Assembly: GCA_023387965.1 (NCBI GenBank)
Contig: JAEWHE010000014.1
Span: 370,064-434,063, forward strand
Direction of reading: 5' to 3'
Origin: Bacteroidota bacterium
GTDB taxonomy: Bacteria > Bacteroidota > Bacteroidia > Flavobacteriales > Flavobacteriaceae
DNA: 64,000 nucleotides
Positions 1 to 9,182 of the stretch are shown piece after piece; the first letter of the stretch is position 1; every line of letters begins with the position of its first letter. The position numbers and the translations under genes are program-made. The notes under the pieces were generated by a model. That model saw only the letters and a program-made list of their open reading frames with translations, ran no database searches and was not told the origin of the DNA.

Positions 1-1428
1 TTTTTGAGCAATTTTTTTGCAAATAGCCAAACCAATTCCCGTTCCTTCGTAATCCGTTTTGCCGTGAAGACGTTTGAACAATTCGAAAATTTGATGTTCA
101 TATTCTTGCGAAAAACCAATTCCGTTATCGACAATGTCAATTTGCCAAAATTCTTTTCCAAAATGATTTTCCGAAATAATTTTTTTAGCCGAAATTTCAA
201 TTACAGGAGGAACATCCGGTTTACTATACTTAATGCTATTGGTAATCAAATTAGAAATTAACTGCTGAAACTGAACTGGAATTACCTTTATTTTAGGGAG
301 ATTTTCTGCCACAATTCGGGCATTTTTTGCTTCGATTAAATCAATGATATTGTTCTTGATATCATCAATTATGTTATTGAAATCCAGTAATTTAAATTTA
401 ATTTCGCTCGCATCCATACTCGAATACATCAGCAACGATTCAATTAAATTTTGCATTCTTTTTGCTGCATTGGTAATGCTCGAAAAATAAGCGCGTGAAG
501 CTTCCGTGAAGTTGTCCTTTTCTTTTTCGAGAATTCTGGTAGAAAACAATTGGATTTTTCGCAAAGGTTCTTGCAGATCATGTGACGAAATGTAGGCAAA
601 CGAAGCCAATTCCACATTTTGTTTTTCAAGTTCTGCATTCATGGCTTCAATTTCTAAAGCCGCTAATTTTTCCTCTGTAACATTTTTAGAAGTGATGGCA
701 ACCCCTTCGTTTAAGCGTTCGATGTTTGCTTCAAGCCAAATTTGCTTGCCATCAACTATTGCCGTAGTTTCATATTTTTCACCAATTCCGGTTTTGACAC
801 AATGCGTCATTTTTTCAAAAATTCCATTTTCAAAAATTCCGGGATAAACTTCGCTACAAAATTTATTGATTACATCAGCTTGCTCCAGCCCAAAATTTCG
901 GGGAACTTCGGGATTGGTATAAATTATTTTAAAATCCGAAATCACTTTCGAATCATTATAAACCGCTTCGTAACTGGCAATCCCGTAATTCGAAATGTTC
1001 AACAATGATTGTAAAAACGAACGTGAAGTAGCCAATTGATCAGTTTTAATATCCCGAGCTTCAGAAATATCTTTTAAAGAAATAATAATCATGCCCGAAT
1101 TATCCTCAATCAATTCATCAATATTGAGCAAAAGTATGCGTTCGCCAACGGTAGGAAAATCGTGTTTAAGTTCAAAATTTTCTATGGAAAGCGATTTTCC
1201 TTTAGGCAAAAGTAGCGTTTTAAGCATTGGAATATCGAAAACGCCATTTGCTAATTTAAAAAAATTCTGACCTTCAACCTGCAGATTTTCCAATTCAAAT
1301 TTTCGCGTAAACGCTTTGTTTGCCGTAAGCACAAGATAATCTTTATTCAAAATCAAAATCGGTTCGTGTGCAACAGCGATTATAGGTTTGAATATTTCAA
1401 AAGAATTGGTACCGTTTTGGGGTTGCAT
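1..1428 (-). CDS. PAS-domain sensor histidine kinase (3' end beyond window)
   Basis: Signal-sensing kinase that autophosphorylates a histidine and passes the phosphate to a response regulator not seen here. The ATG is at 1428 and 476 codons are visible. Two PAS-like domains occupy roughly residues 10-110 and 130-240. A short coiled linker leads to the H-box SSHDLQEPLRKI with the phospho-acceptor His283. The N-box (NLITNSIKYS), the G1 box (DNGIGF) and a FELFKRLHG...GTGIGLAICKK G2 region follow, so the ATPase domain is nearly complete where the window ends. No membrane segment is seen, which suggests a cytoplasmic sensor. The H-box form is the phytochrome-like/HisKA type common in Bacteroidota. 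The stimulus is unknown. Confidence 0.9.
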   Translation of the reverse strand, partial: MQPQNGTNSFEIFKPIIAVAHEPILILNKDYLVLTANKAFTRKFELENLQVEGQNFFKLANGVFDIPMLKTLLLPKGKSLSIENFELKHDFPTVGERILLLNIDELIEDNSGMIIISLKDISEARDIKTDQLATSRSFLQSLLNISNYGIASYEAVYNDSKVISDFKIIYTNPEVPRNFGLEQADVINKFCSEVYPGIFENGIFEKMTHCVKTGIGEKYETTAIVDGKQIWLEANIERLNEGVAITSKNVTEEKLAALEIEAMNAELEKQNVELASFAYISSHDLQEPLRKIQLFSTRILEKEKDNFTEASRAYFSSITNAAKRMQNLIESLLMYSSMDASEIKFKLLDFNNIIDDIKNNIIDLIEAKNARIVAENLPKIKVIPVQFQQLISNLITNSIKYSKPDVPPVIEISAKKIISENHFGKEFWQIDIVDNGIGFSQEYEHQIFELFKRLHGKTDYEGTGIGLAICKKIAQK

Positions 1429-1556
1429 AAAAATATAAAGAGTTGATGCCCAACAAATTTATTAAAAAATATCTTTCATTAAAATTCTATGCTCGTTAAA
1501 AAATTAGGTTTTTATTCAGAATTTATTTCGGAAAAAACATTTAAATTTAAAATAAA

Positions 1557-2456
1557 ATGCCAATCGAAACCTGCACTTTCAAAGAAAAAGATTTAGAATG
1601 GATCGATATTTTTAATCCGGATGAAGCTGAAATTGAGGAAATTAGTAAAAAATTTAATCTTAATGCTTACACTTTGATGGACAGTTTAGATCCGGATCAT
1701 CTTCCAAAATACGAGGAACATAAAAACATTCATTTTTTTATCGTAAGGTTGATTTCTAAGCGTGATAGACACCAACAAACCGTCACTGAATTAAGTAGCA
1801 AAATTGCAGTTTTTTACAACGATAACTTTATTATCACCATTCATAAATCGGCACAACCTACGATGAAAAAATTGCGTAAGCATTTTCGTGATACAAAAAA
1901 TATTTCTCCGGCTACAATTGCAGTCGGAATCTTGGGTGAAGCGTTACGGTCGTTTGAAATTCCGGCATTGCAATTGGGAAACGAAATTGATGTTTTCGAA
2001 TCTAAAGTTTTTTTGAAAAAAAATGTTCCGCAAGACCTTATCGAAGGTATTTATTTTTTAAAAAGAAAAGCGGGATTGTGTAAAAAATTATTGTTGTTGA
2101 GCAGAGAAGTTGTCAATCACATTAAGATTGAGGAAGAAAATCAACCTGCGTTGGAAGACGTTCGGGATTTGCACGTGAAATTGCTTAATTTATTTGATCA
2201 AGTCCAAGACGATGCTAACAATCTGCTCAATATTTATCTCTCGTTGTCCAGCCGAAAAACCAACGATGTGATGAAAATCCTGACCATTTTTTCGGTGTTT
2301 TTTATGCCCTTGACTTTTATCGCAGGGATTTATGGAATGAACTTTAAATTCATGCCGGAATTAAATTACAAGTTCGCTTATCCCATAGCCTTGCTGTCGA
2401 TGGTAATTATTTCAATCGTGATTTTTATTTGGTTCAAACGAAAAAAATGGCTGTAA
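1557..2456 (+). CDS. corA: CorA-family magnesium transporter
   Basis: Inner-membrane divalent cation channel for Mg2+ and possibly Co2+ or Ni2+. The protein is 299 aa, slightly shorter than the usual 310-350. It has a long soluble N-terminal domain and two C-terminal membrane helices at about residues 240-259 and 273-293. The family signature YGMN ends the first helix (GMN at 260-262), and a basic KRKKW tail closes the protein. The GMN selectivity loop is intact, so it should be functional. It stands alone, with a bidirectional hairpin just after its stop. Confidence 0.93.
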   Translation: MPIETCTFKEKDLEWIDIFNPDEAEIEEISKKFNLNAYTLMDSLDPDHLPKYEEHKNIHFFIVRLISKRDRHQQTVTELSSKIAVFYNDNFIITIHKSAQPTMKKLRKHFRDTKNISPATIAVGILGEALRSFEIPALQLGNEIDVFESKVFLKKNVPQDLIEGIYFLKRKAGLCKKLLLLSREVVNHIKIEEENQPALEDVRDLHVKLLNLFDQVQDDANNLLNIYLSLSSRKTNDVMKILTIFSVFFMPLTFIAGIYGMNFKFMPELNYKFAYPIALLSMVIISIVIFIWFKRKKWL

Positions 2457-2485
2457 AAAAAGCGGAAATTAATCCGCTATTTTTT
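2455..2485. terminator. Bidirectional intrinsic terminator
   Basis: A stem AGCGGA/TCCGCT with loop AATTAA lies at 2461-2478, with an A-tract before it and a T-tract after it. It lies between the convergent corA and small acidic gene and can serve both strands. Confidence 0.75.
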
Positions 2486-2705
2486 AAGGAATTCCCTCAG
2501 TTTCTTTCCCTTGGTTTTTGTCGTAATCGGAACGTTTTCGGAGGTTTTCAGTTTCTTCTTCCGGCATTTTTCCGCCTTCACTTTTTGGCGAATGCTCTTC
2601 AGAATCTTTATCTAAATCCGGCAATTTGTTGACGTGAATATATTTTTCCGAATCAACATCGTTTCCGGATTCTCTATTTTCGGCTTCGTGATTTTTATCG
2701 TTCAT
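2484..2705 (-). CDS. Small acidic hypothetical protein
   Basis: A 73-residue, highly charged protein rich in Glu, Asp, Lys and Asn, with no signal peptide, membrane segment or cysteine. The composition suggests an intrinsically disordered cytosolic protein. I recognise no family. It ends at the shared terminator after corA, and the next gene upstream on the same strand begins about 80 bp away, so it could be read with the alkylation repair gene. The placement and ordinary amino-acid make-up favour a real gene, but its length leaves doubt. Confidence 0.5.
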   Translation of the reverse strand: MNDKNHEAENRESGNDVDSEKYIHVNKLPDLDKDSEEHSPKSEGGKMPEEETENLRKRSDYDKNQGKETEGIP

Positions 2706-2786
2706 GGCAAAATGGATTTTGTTTTACTAAAATTACAAACCAAACATGCCAATTCTATTATACGTTTTCCGAAAAATATTGCAAGA

Positions 2787-3887
2787 TTAATTTTCCAAAG
2801 TAAAACTTCCAATTGCTTTCTCCGATCCATTCACAATCACCGAAACCTGATGCAAGCCTGGATAATATTTTCGAGTGGTAATTAGTTTAAAGGAATGTTT
2901 TTTCACAACTTGTTCCAATTGACTGGCGGAATAATTTCGCTCGCTGATTTTAAAAACTTTTTTGCTCAATTGTCCGTTCGCTTTGTTGAAATAAATGGCA
3001 TATTCCAAACGAATAATTTGCGGTGTTTCGTAATTATTTTTTACCGAAAAAGAAAAAATAATGGCTTTGGGAACGCTTACTTTTGGCGTTTCGATTTTAA
3101 AATTTTCCACCAAAATATTTTCAGAAAGTAAGCCGTATTGCGATAAAACTTCGGGATGACCTTGCTTTAAAAGTGTCCTGCAACCGTGTTTTACCAAAGC
3201 GTCGGTTTCTTTTGTTTTCCCGAGCCATTTTTTGGCAATTGCCAAGGTAACGTCTGGATTGTCTTTGGCAATGTCGTTGAGATTATTGGCAACACTTCGC
3301 CTTACATATTCAGATTCGTCGTTTTTTAAATTTTCTAAAATACCAAAAATAGGTTCAGGATTTTTTTTCAGAAAAGGCAAAGCCATTGCCCAAGGAAGTC
3401 TTGAACGCGAACCTTCGCTTGCCAAACGCCTTACGTGATGGTTTTTATGTTTTGACCATTTGAGCATTTGCGCCAGCATTTTTTCGGGATATTTTAGAAT
3501 AAATGGTCGAACCGCATATTCACAAGTGATAAATTGTGTGGTTCGTTCTAAAATTGGAATGGCAATTTCAAAATCGTTGATGCCATAAATTTCGATGTAA
3601 TCAGGGAAAAATAAAAACGGAAAACGGTCATATTTGATGTCTTCGCTTTCAATTTGGTCGATGATTTTTTCAATCAAAATAGCATCGTCTTTAAAATTTT
3701 TCGGAAAAAACTCATGCAAAACCAACGTAGTGTGGCGGATGCGTTGCTTGAGTTCCATCTGCTGAAATTCTTCCGTAAAAATATTTTTTATAAATTTCTT
3801 CGAATTAAATTCCGGATAAACTTTTGCGACAGCGTTACAAAATTGCCGGTAAAATCCCTCCGAATAAACATCTTTTAAAGCACTCAT
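2787..3887 (-). CDS. DNA alkylation repair protein (AlkD-like HEAT-repeat glycosylase)
   Basis: A 366-aa all-helical protein resembling the AlkC/AlkD glycosylase superfamily, which removes alkylated bases using a curved HEAT-repeat scaffold. The central part reads as consecutive helical repeats with HEAT-like features (for example KNHHVRRLASEGSR and NDESEYVRRSVANNLNDIA, about residues 150-220). The C-terminal 100 residues look like a beta-rich appendage. No signal peptide is present, so it acts in the cytosol. Assignment to the wider AlkC/AlkD group is fairly secure, but substrate preference cannot be read from the sequence. Confidence 0.82.
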   Translation of the reverse strand: MSALKDVYSEGFYRQFCNAVAKVYPEFNSKKFIKNIFTEEFQQMELKQRIRHTTLVLHEFFPKNFKDDAILIEKIIDQIESEDIKYDRFPFLFFPDYIEIYGINDFEIAIPILERTTQFITCEYAVRPFILKYPEKMLAQMLKWSKHKNHHVRRLASEGSRSRLPWAMALPFLKKNPEPIFGILENLKNDESEYVRRSVANNLNDIAKDNPDVTLAIAKKWLGKTKETDALVKHGCRTLLKQGHPEVLSQYGLLSENILVENFKIETPKVSVPKAIIFSFSVKNNYETPQIIRLEYAIYFNKANGQLSKKVFKISERNYSASQLEQVVKKHSFKLITTRKYYPGLHQVSVIVNGSEKAIGSFTLEN

Positions 3888-3988
3888 GATTTATTTTATT
3901 TGAAAAACAAATATAAGCTTTGTAAGAAAGTTGCCTTTTGAAAGACTGCGATAAATTTTCGCAAATAAAAAAATAGTTACTATTCAGG

Positions 3989-4016
3989 TTGTTGCGTGTA
4001 ATATTTTATACTTTTG
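3989..4016 (+). promoter_or_regulatory. Predicted kup promoter
   Basis: TTG at 3989-3991 and TACTTTTG at 4009-4016 are separated by 17 bp, matching the Bacteroidota -33/-7 consensus (TTG and TAnnTTTG). Transcription should start near 4021. This argues against the in-frame TTG at 4014 as the kup start and for the ATG at 4050. Confidence 0.65.
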
Positions 4017-4049
4017 TTCTTTCAAATTTATTTTTCCGTGGGAAAACAC

Positions 4050-5981
4050 ATGCATAAACTTTCGGCTGCTGGGCTGTTAGTTACGTTAGGAATAATTTTT
4101 GGCGATATTGGAACTTCGCCATTGTATGTTTTAAAAGCCATCGTTGGAGACGAAGCTATCAATTCAACAGATATTATTGGAGCGGTTTCAGCTATTTTTT
4201 GGACACTTACGCTTCAAACTACCGTAAAATATGTGATTATTACACTTCGGGCGGATAATAATGGCGAAGGTGGAATTTTTTCTCTTTACACTTTAATCAG
4301 GAAAACTAAGGTGAAATGGTTGCTTTTTCCGGCAATTATTGGAGGAAGTACGCTTTTGGCCGACGGAATTATTACACCTCCGGTAACTGTTTCGTCCGCA
4401 ATTGAAGGATTGCGAGTGATGAATCCGGATATTCCAACTATTCCAATTGTGATTGCAATTATCACGGTATTGTTTGGTTTACAGCAATTTGGAACTAAAT
4501 TAATCGGGAAATTTTTCGGTCCCGTGATGTTGTTGTGGTTCTCAATGTTAGGTGTTTTAGGAATTATCCAATTACAAACCAATTTAAGCGTTTTTTCGGC
4601 GTTAAATCCTTATCATGCCTACGAATTATTGATGAATCACAAAGAAGGATTTTTAATTCTTGGAGCCGTTTTCCTTTGTACCACAGGAGCTGAAGCCTTG
4701 TATTCTGATTTGGGACATTGCGGAAAATCGAATATTCGTGTGAGCTGGATTTTTGTGAAAACAATGCTTTTATTAAATTATTTCGGGCAAGGAGCTTGGT
4801 TGATTTCCCACGAAGGCGAAACTTTAAAATCCATAAATGTCATCAACCCGTTTTACGCAATTATGCCAGAATGGTTTTTACCTTTCGGAATTGGATTGGC
4901 AACATTAGCGGCAGTCGTGGCAAGTCAGGCGATGATTTCCGGATCGTTTACTTTAATCAATGAAGCCATTCGATTAAATTTTTGGCCAAAAGTAAAAGTA
5001 AAATATCCAACAGAATTAAAAGGACAACTTTATATTCCATCTTTAAACTGGATGCTTTGGATGGGTTGTGTAATGGTAGTCTTATACTTCAAAGAATCGT
5101 CAGAAATGGAAGCCGCTTACGGTTTGGCAATCGTAATGACGATGTTAATGACGACTTCGCTATTGAATTTTTATTTGATTTTAAAAAGATACAACAAAGT
5201 TTTTATCACCGTTTTCATCGCTACGTTCACCATTATTGAATTAGCGTTTTTAGTAGCAAACTTGCATAAATTTTGGGATGGTGGTTATATTACTTTGCTA
5301 ATCGCAATGATTTTAATGGCTACAATGTTTACGTGGTTTTTTGCCCGAAAAATCAGAAACCGTTATTTGGTATTTGTAAAATTAAGCGATTATTTACCTG
5401 TTTTGGAAGATTTGAGCCATGACGAATCTGTACCAAAATACGCCACCAATTTGGTTTACCTAACAAGTGCCGATCACCGAACTGAAATCGAGTCAAAAAT
5501 CATGTATTCGATTTTAAACAAACAACCGAAACGTGCTGATATTTACTGGTTTGTGCACGTTCATACTGTTGACGAACCTTATACAATGGAATATCGTGTA
5601 AACGAATTTATTCACGATGACGTGATTAGAATTGACTTTAGATTAGGTTTCCGTGTGGCGCCAAGAATCCAATTGATGTTTAAAAAAGTGGTGGAAGACA
5701 TGGTGAAAAACAAGGAAGTTGATATCACCAGCCGTTATGCTTCGTTGAACAAAAACAATATCATTGGCGACTTTAGATTCATTTTGATTGAAAAATTTAT
5801 TTCGTATGATAACGATTTACCTTTCTACGAAAAATGGATTTTAGACAGTTATAATATTTTGAAAAAATTGGGTCTTTCGGAAGAAAAAGCTTTTGGTCTC
5901 GATTCGAGTGCTGTTACAATTGAATCTTTCCCTTTGCTGATTACAGCACCAAAAGAGATTAGTTTAACTAGAGTAGATTAA
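4050..5981 (+). CDS. kup: Kup-family potassium uptake protein
   Basis: Proton-coupled low-affinity K+ importer of the inner membrane, 643 aa from the ATG at 4050. An upstream in-frame TTG at 4014 lies inside the predicted promoter and was rejected. The N-terminus has the family signature GDIGTSPLYVLKAI, and about twelve hydrophobic helices fill residues 5-430. A hydrophilic C-terminal domain of about 210 residues follows. The length and topology match the usual Kup proteins (620-650 aa). It is a single-gene unit with its own promoter and a strong terminator. Confidence 0.95.
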   Translation: MHKLSAAGLLVTLGIIFGDIGTSPLYVLKAIVGDEAINSTDIIGAVSAIFWTLTLQTTVKYVIITLRADNNGEGGIFSLYTLIRKTKVKWLLFPAIIGGSTLLADGIITPPVTVSSAIEGLRVMNPDIPTIPIVIAIITVLFGLQQFGTKLIGKFFGPVMLLWFSMLGVLGIIQLQTNLSVFSALNPYHAYELLMNHKEGFLILGAVFLCTTGAEALYSDLGHCGKSNIRVSWIFVKTMLLLNYFGQGAWLISHEGETLKSINVINPFYAIMPEWFLPFGIGLATLAAVVASQAMISGSFTLINEAIRLNFWPKVKVKYPTELKGQLYIPSLNWMLWMGCVMVVLYFKESSEMEAAYGLAIVMTMLMTTSLLNFYLILKRYNKVFITVFIATFTIIELAFLVANLHKFWDGGYITLLIAMILMATMFTWFFARKIRNRYLVFVKLSDYLPVLEDLSHDESVPKYATNLVYLTSADHRTEIESKIMYSILNKQPKRADIYWFVHVHTVDEPYTMEYRVNEFIHDDVIRIDFRLGFRVAPRIQLMFKKVVEDMVKNKEVDITSRYASLNKNNIIGDFRFILIEKFISYDNDLPFYEKWILDSYNILKKLGLSEEKAFGLDSSAVTIESFPLLITAPKEISLTRVD

Positions 5982-5997
5982 CAAAATTCACAAAGAT

Positions 5998-6036
5998 AAA
6001 AGGTCGAAAGCGTAATAGTTTTCGACCTTTTTTTTG
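5998..6036 (+). terminator. Intrinsic terminator after kup
   Basis: The inverted repeat AAAGGTCGAAA / TTTCGACCTTT is followed by a run of T. It lies between the convergent kup and bestrophin genes and could also act for the minus strand. Confidence 0.8.
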
Positions 6037-6050
6037 CGTAAGCGATAAAA

Positions 6051-6917
6051 TCAATACACTAATTCTTCAACATTTTTCCGAATGTTTTCGGCAATTTTTT
6101 CCGTTGGCAAATCATTAGGATCATTGCCAAAAGGATCTTCAATTTCTTCGGCAATCAATTCCAAACTCGCCAAAACATAAAAAATAAAAACCACTACCGG
6201 AATCACGTAGTAACCCAATTGAAACACGTATCCAAATGGAAGTGTGAGTACGTAAGCGAAAATAAATTTTTTGATAAAAGCACTATAAGAATAGGGGATG
6301 GGTGTGTTTTTAATTCGTTCGCAAGCGCCACAAATATCTGTAAACGATTGGATTTCGGCATTGAGTACAATTAATTGATCACCCGTAATTTTTCCTTGTA
6401 AATACAGTTCATTCACACGATGAATCATGGTTTTGGCAATTTGATTCGGTTTGTGTTTATAATGATCCTGAGAAAGCGTTTTGTCGTCAAATAATTCGTG
6501 ACTGATACTTTCCATTTTCAAATGCAAATTCAACACGGATGCATAAGCCGGAATCATTTTTCTAAAAAAATCCTTATCGTCTGCATCTTTGAGCATCGCA
6601 GATAATTTTATTGCAAAATTTCGGCTGTTATTGACCAAGGATCCCCACAGTTTACGACCTTCCCACCAACGATCATAAGCGGTATTGGTACGGAAAACCA
6701 ATAAAAGTGAAATCACAAACCCAAGCATGCTATGCATAATGGTAATATTTTTTACGTAACTCGTATCAGATAATTTCCAATATTCTAATTCGAGATAACC
6801 AACTGCCGCGGAATAAATGGCGATGCCAATCATCACCCAAAATAACTTGCGAAACGTATCACCTTTGTGAAATTGAAAGATAAAGGAAAACCATTCTTTC
6901 GGATTGTATGAAATCAT
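6051..6917 (-). CDS. Bestrophin-family (UPF0187) chloride channel-like protein
   Basis: Membrane protein of 288 aa in the bacterial bestrophin family, pentameric anion or cation channels of the inner membrane. The sequence has the typical N-terminus (residues 1-60 with two hydrophobic helices), the conserved AYDRWWEGRKLWGSLVN region near residues 100-120, and a further hydrophobic pair around 215-255. The C-terminal IEDPFGNDPNDLP stretch is the family hallmark. Tandem repeats directly precede its ATG (separate entry). The ion carried cannot be told from sequence. Confidence 0.9.
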   Translation of the reverse strand: MISYNPKEWFSFIFQFHKGDTFRKLFWVMIGIAIYSAAVGYLELEYWKLSDTSYVKNITIMHSMLGFVISLLLVFRTNTAYDRWWEGRKLWGSLVNNSRNFAIKLSAMLKDADDKDFFRKMIPAYASVLNLHLKMESISHELFDDKTLSQDHYKHKPNQIAKTMIHRVNELYLQGKITGDQLIVLNAEIQSFTDICGACERIKNTPIPYSYSAFIKKFIFAYVLTLPFGYVFQLGYYVIPVVVFIFYVLASLELIAEEIEDPFGNDPNDLPTEKIAENIRKNVEELVY

Positions 6918-6960
6918 TTTGTTGTGATTTATGATTTATGATATTTGATTTATGATTGAG
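6918..6960 (-). repeat. Tandem ATCATAAATC-type repeats upstream of the bestrophin start codon
   Basis: Read on the minus strand, the 43 bp before the ATG hold three copies of an (A)TCATAAATCA unit with small gaps. The units fill the place where promoter and initiation signals would be expected. The same arrangement precedes two other minus-strand genes in this window. Confidence 0.65.
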
Positions 6961-6987
6961 TTTTTAGTTCTCACTTCTTACTCCTAA

Positions 6988-9096
6988 CTAACTAATATAA
7001 TTCCAAATATTTTGTTTTTGGGTTAATTCCAAATAAGCTTTTCGAGTGGCGAGATGTTGATGTTTTTCTAAAGCTGGATCGTCTTTTAAAACACGCATGG
7101 CGAATTGCCTTGCCAGTTGAAGAATTTCTTTGTCTTTCACCAAATCCGCAATTTTTAAATTCAATACACCACTCTGTTGCGTTCCCATAATGTCTCCTGG
7201 ACCACGAAGTTTTAAATCCACTTCCGCAATTTCAAAACCGTCATTTGTGCGGCACATCGTTTCCATCCGTGTTTTGCTATCGTTGCTCAATTGATGTCCG
7301 GTCATCAAAATGCAATAACTTTGTTCGGCTCCACGACCCACGCGACCTCGAAGTTGGTGTAATTGGCTTAAACCAAATCTTTCCGCACTTTCAATAATCA
7401 TCACACTTGCATTTGGTACATTTACACCAACTTCAATCACGGTTGTTGCAACCATAATATTAGTTTTTCCGGCAGAAAATCGTTGCATTTCCGCATCTTT
7501 TTCGGAAGGTTTCATTTTGCCGTGAACGATACTCACGCTGTATTTTGGCAACGGAAAATCTCTGGAAATGCTTTCGTAACCGTCCATCAAATCTTTGTAA
7601 TCCATTTTTTCCGAACCTTCAATTAGCGGATAAACAATGTAAATTTGTCGGCCTTTTTCAATTTCATCTCGAATAAATTTCCAAACTTTTAACCGGTTAG
7701 AATCAAACCGATGAACCGTTTGGATTGGTTTTCGTCCGGGAGGCAATTCGTCAATTACTGAAATATCTAAATCGCCATACAAACTCATTGCTAAAGTTCG
7801 GGGAATTGGCGTAGCTGTCATCACCAAAACATGCGGCGGAATTGCATTTTTTTTCCAAAGTTTAGAACGTTGTTCTACGCCAAAACGATGTTGCTCATCG
7901 ATAATTGCCAAACCTAAATTTCGAAATTTCACCTTGTCTTCAAGCAACGCATGAGTTCCGATAAGAATGTGCAAACTACCATTTTCCAACTCTTCGTGAA
8001 TAATTTTTCTATCCGAAGTTTTAGTTGAACCAGTAAGTATTTTGATGTTGATATTTAATGGTTTAGCCAATTCTGATAATCCTAAAAAATGTTGATTTGC
8101 CAGAATTTCGGTTGGAGCCATCAAGCAAGCTTGGAAACCGTTGTCTAACGCCAAAAGCATGCTCATCAAACCCACAATTGTTTTTCCCGAACCAACATCT
8201 CCTTGAAGCAAACGGTTCATTTGCGCAGGATTTCCCATATCGTTTCTGATTTCTTTAATCACTCTTTTTTGAGCATTCGTTAAATCAAAAGGCAAATAAT
8301 TTTTGTAAAAATTATTAAAATATTCCCCAACAGTTTCAAATTTATGCCCGAGAATTTTGTGCTTTCTAACCAAATTTTTGGTGATAAGTTGCAGTTGAAT
8401 AAAGAATAATTCTTCAAATTTCAACCGAAATTGCGCTTTCGCAAGCAAGTCGGCATTTTGAGGAAAATGGACATTGAACAATGCCGCGTTTTTCGGTAAC
8501 AATTTTAATTCTTCAATGATATAATCCGGTAGGGTTTCAACAAAAAATTGATTGGCTTCAACAAATAATTGTTGCATAAGTTTGCTTGTTACACGGTTTG
8601 TAATGCCGCGGTTTCCAAGCTTTTCCGTTGATGGATAAACGGGTTGCATCGCGGAACGCAAATTTTGTTTGTGTTCCTCAAGCAATTCCATTTCTGGATG
8701 TGGCATGCTAAAACTACCATTAAACGCATTGATTTTGCCAAAAATCACATAAACGGTGTTGAGTTTTATATTTTCCTTAATCCACTTATGCCCTTGAAAC
8801 CAAACAAGTTCCATCTCTCTAGTGTCGTCAATAAAAGTGGCAACCAAGCGTTTCCCTCGTTTTTGTTCAACGGTTTTTAGGTGAATTATTTTTCCAATAA
8901 TTTGTACTTCCGAATTTACGGGTTGCAATTCGTTAATTTTGTAATATCGTGTTCTGTCGATGTAACGATTTGGAAATAAATTAATTAAGTCCGAATATTT
9001 ACTGATGCCCAATTCTTTTCGCAACAAATCGCCACGTGTGGGACCCACGCCTTTTAAATATTCGATTGGAGTTTTGAGTAAATCTTGTTGCATCAT
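6988..9096 (-). CDS. recG: ATP-dependent DNA helicase RecG
   Basis: Branch-migrating helicase that regresses stalled forks and processes Holliday junctions. It is 702 aa, as expected. The N-terminal wedge/OB domain lies at about residues 1-200 (with the conserved LKGVGPTRGDLL start). The SF2 motor follows, with Walker A QGDVGSGKT (Lys305), DEQHRFG, MTATPIPRT and the C-terminal HQLRGRVGRG motif. All helicase motifs appear intact. Translation could start at either of two adjacent Met codons (9096 or 9093). It stands alone, 70 bp upstream of the bestrophin gene, and may be co-transcribed with it. Confidence 0.97.
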   Translation of the reverse strand: MMQQDLLKTPIEYLKGVGPTRGDLLRKELGISKYSDLINLFPNRYIDRTRYYKINELQPVNSEVQIIGKIIHLKTVEQKRGKRLVATFIDDTREMELVWFQGHKWIKENIKLNTVYVIFGKINAFNGSFSMPHPEMELLEEHKQNLRSAMQPVYPSTEKLGNRGITNRVTSKLMQQLFVEANQFFVETLPDYIIEELKLLPKNAALFNVHFPQNADLLAKAQFRLKFEELFFIQLQLITKNLVRKHKILGHKFETVGEYFNNFYKNYLPFDLTNAQKRVIKEIRNDMGNPAQMNRLLQGDVGSGKTIVGLMSMLLALDNGFQACLMAPTEILANQHFLGLSELAKPLNINIKILTGSTKTSDRKIIHEELENGSLHILIGTHALLEDKVKFRNLGLAIIDEQHRFGVEQRSKLWKKNAIPPHVLVMTATPIPRTLAMSLYGDLDISVIDELPPGRKPIQTVHRFDSNRLKVWKFIRDEIEKGRQIYIVYPLIEGSEKMDYKDLMDGYESISRDFPLPKYSVSIVHGKMKPSEKDAEMQRFSAGKTNIMVATTVIEVGVNVPNASVMIIESAERFGLSQLHQLRGRVGRGAEQSYCILMTGHQLSNDSKTRMETMCRTNDGFEIAEVDLKLRGPGDIMGTQQSGVLNLKIADLVKDKEILQLARQFAMRVLKDDPALEKHQHLATRKAYLELTQKQNIWNYIS

Positions 9097-9170
9097 CAGT
9101 TGAAAGTACGAAGATAATTGTTTATGAGAAAATTTAAAATCTTCAGTCGTTCAGTTTCTTTAAAAAATTT

Positions 9171-9178
9171 TATTTTTG
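9171..9178 (+). promoter_or_regulatory. Possible -7 element before the M1 aminopeptidase
   Basis: TATTTTTG matches TAnnTTTG but lies only 4 bp before the ATG at 9183 and has no clear TTG partner. If used, the transcript would be nearly leaderless. It may be chance in AT-rich DNA. Confidence 0.35.
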
Positions 9179-9182
9179 AAAG

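Noticed and set aside
4..261. 85-residue open frame on the plus strand
   Set aside because: It lies entirely inside the histidine kinase coding region, whose conserved boxes are read on the minus strand.
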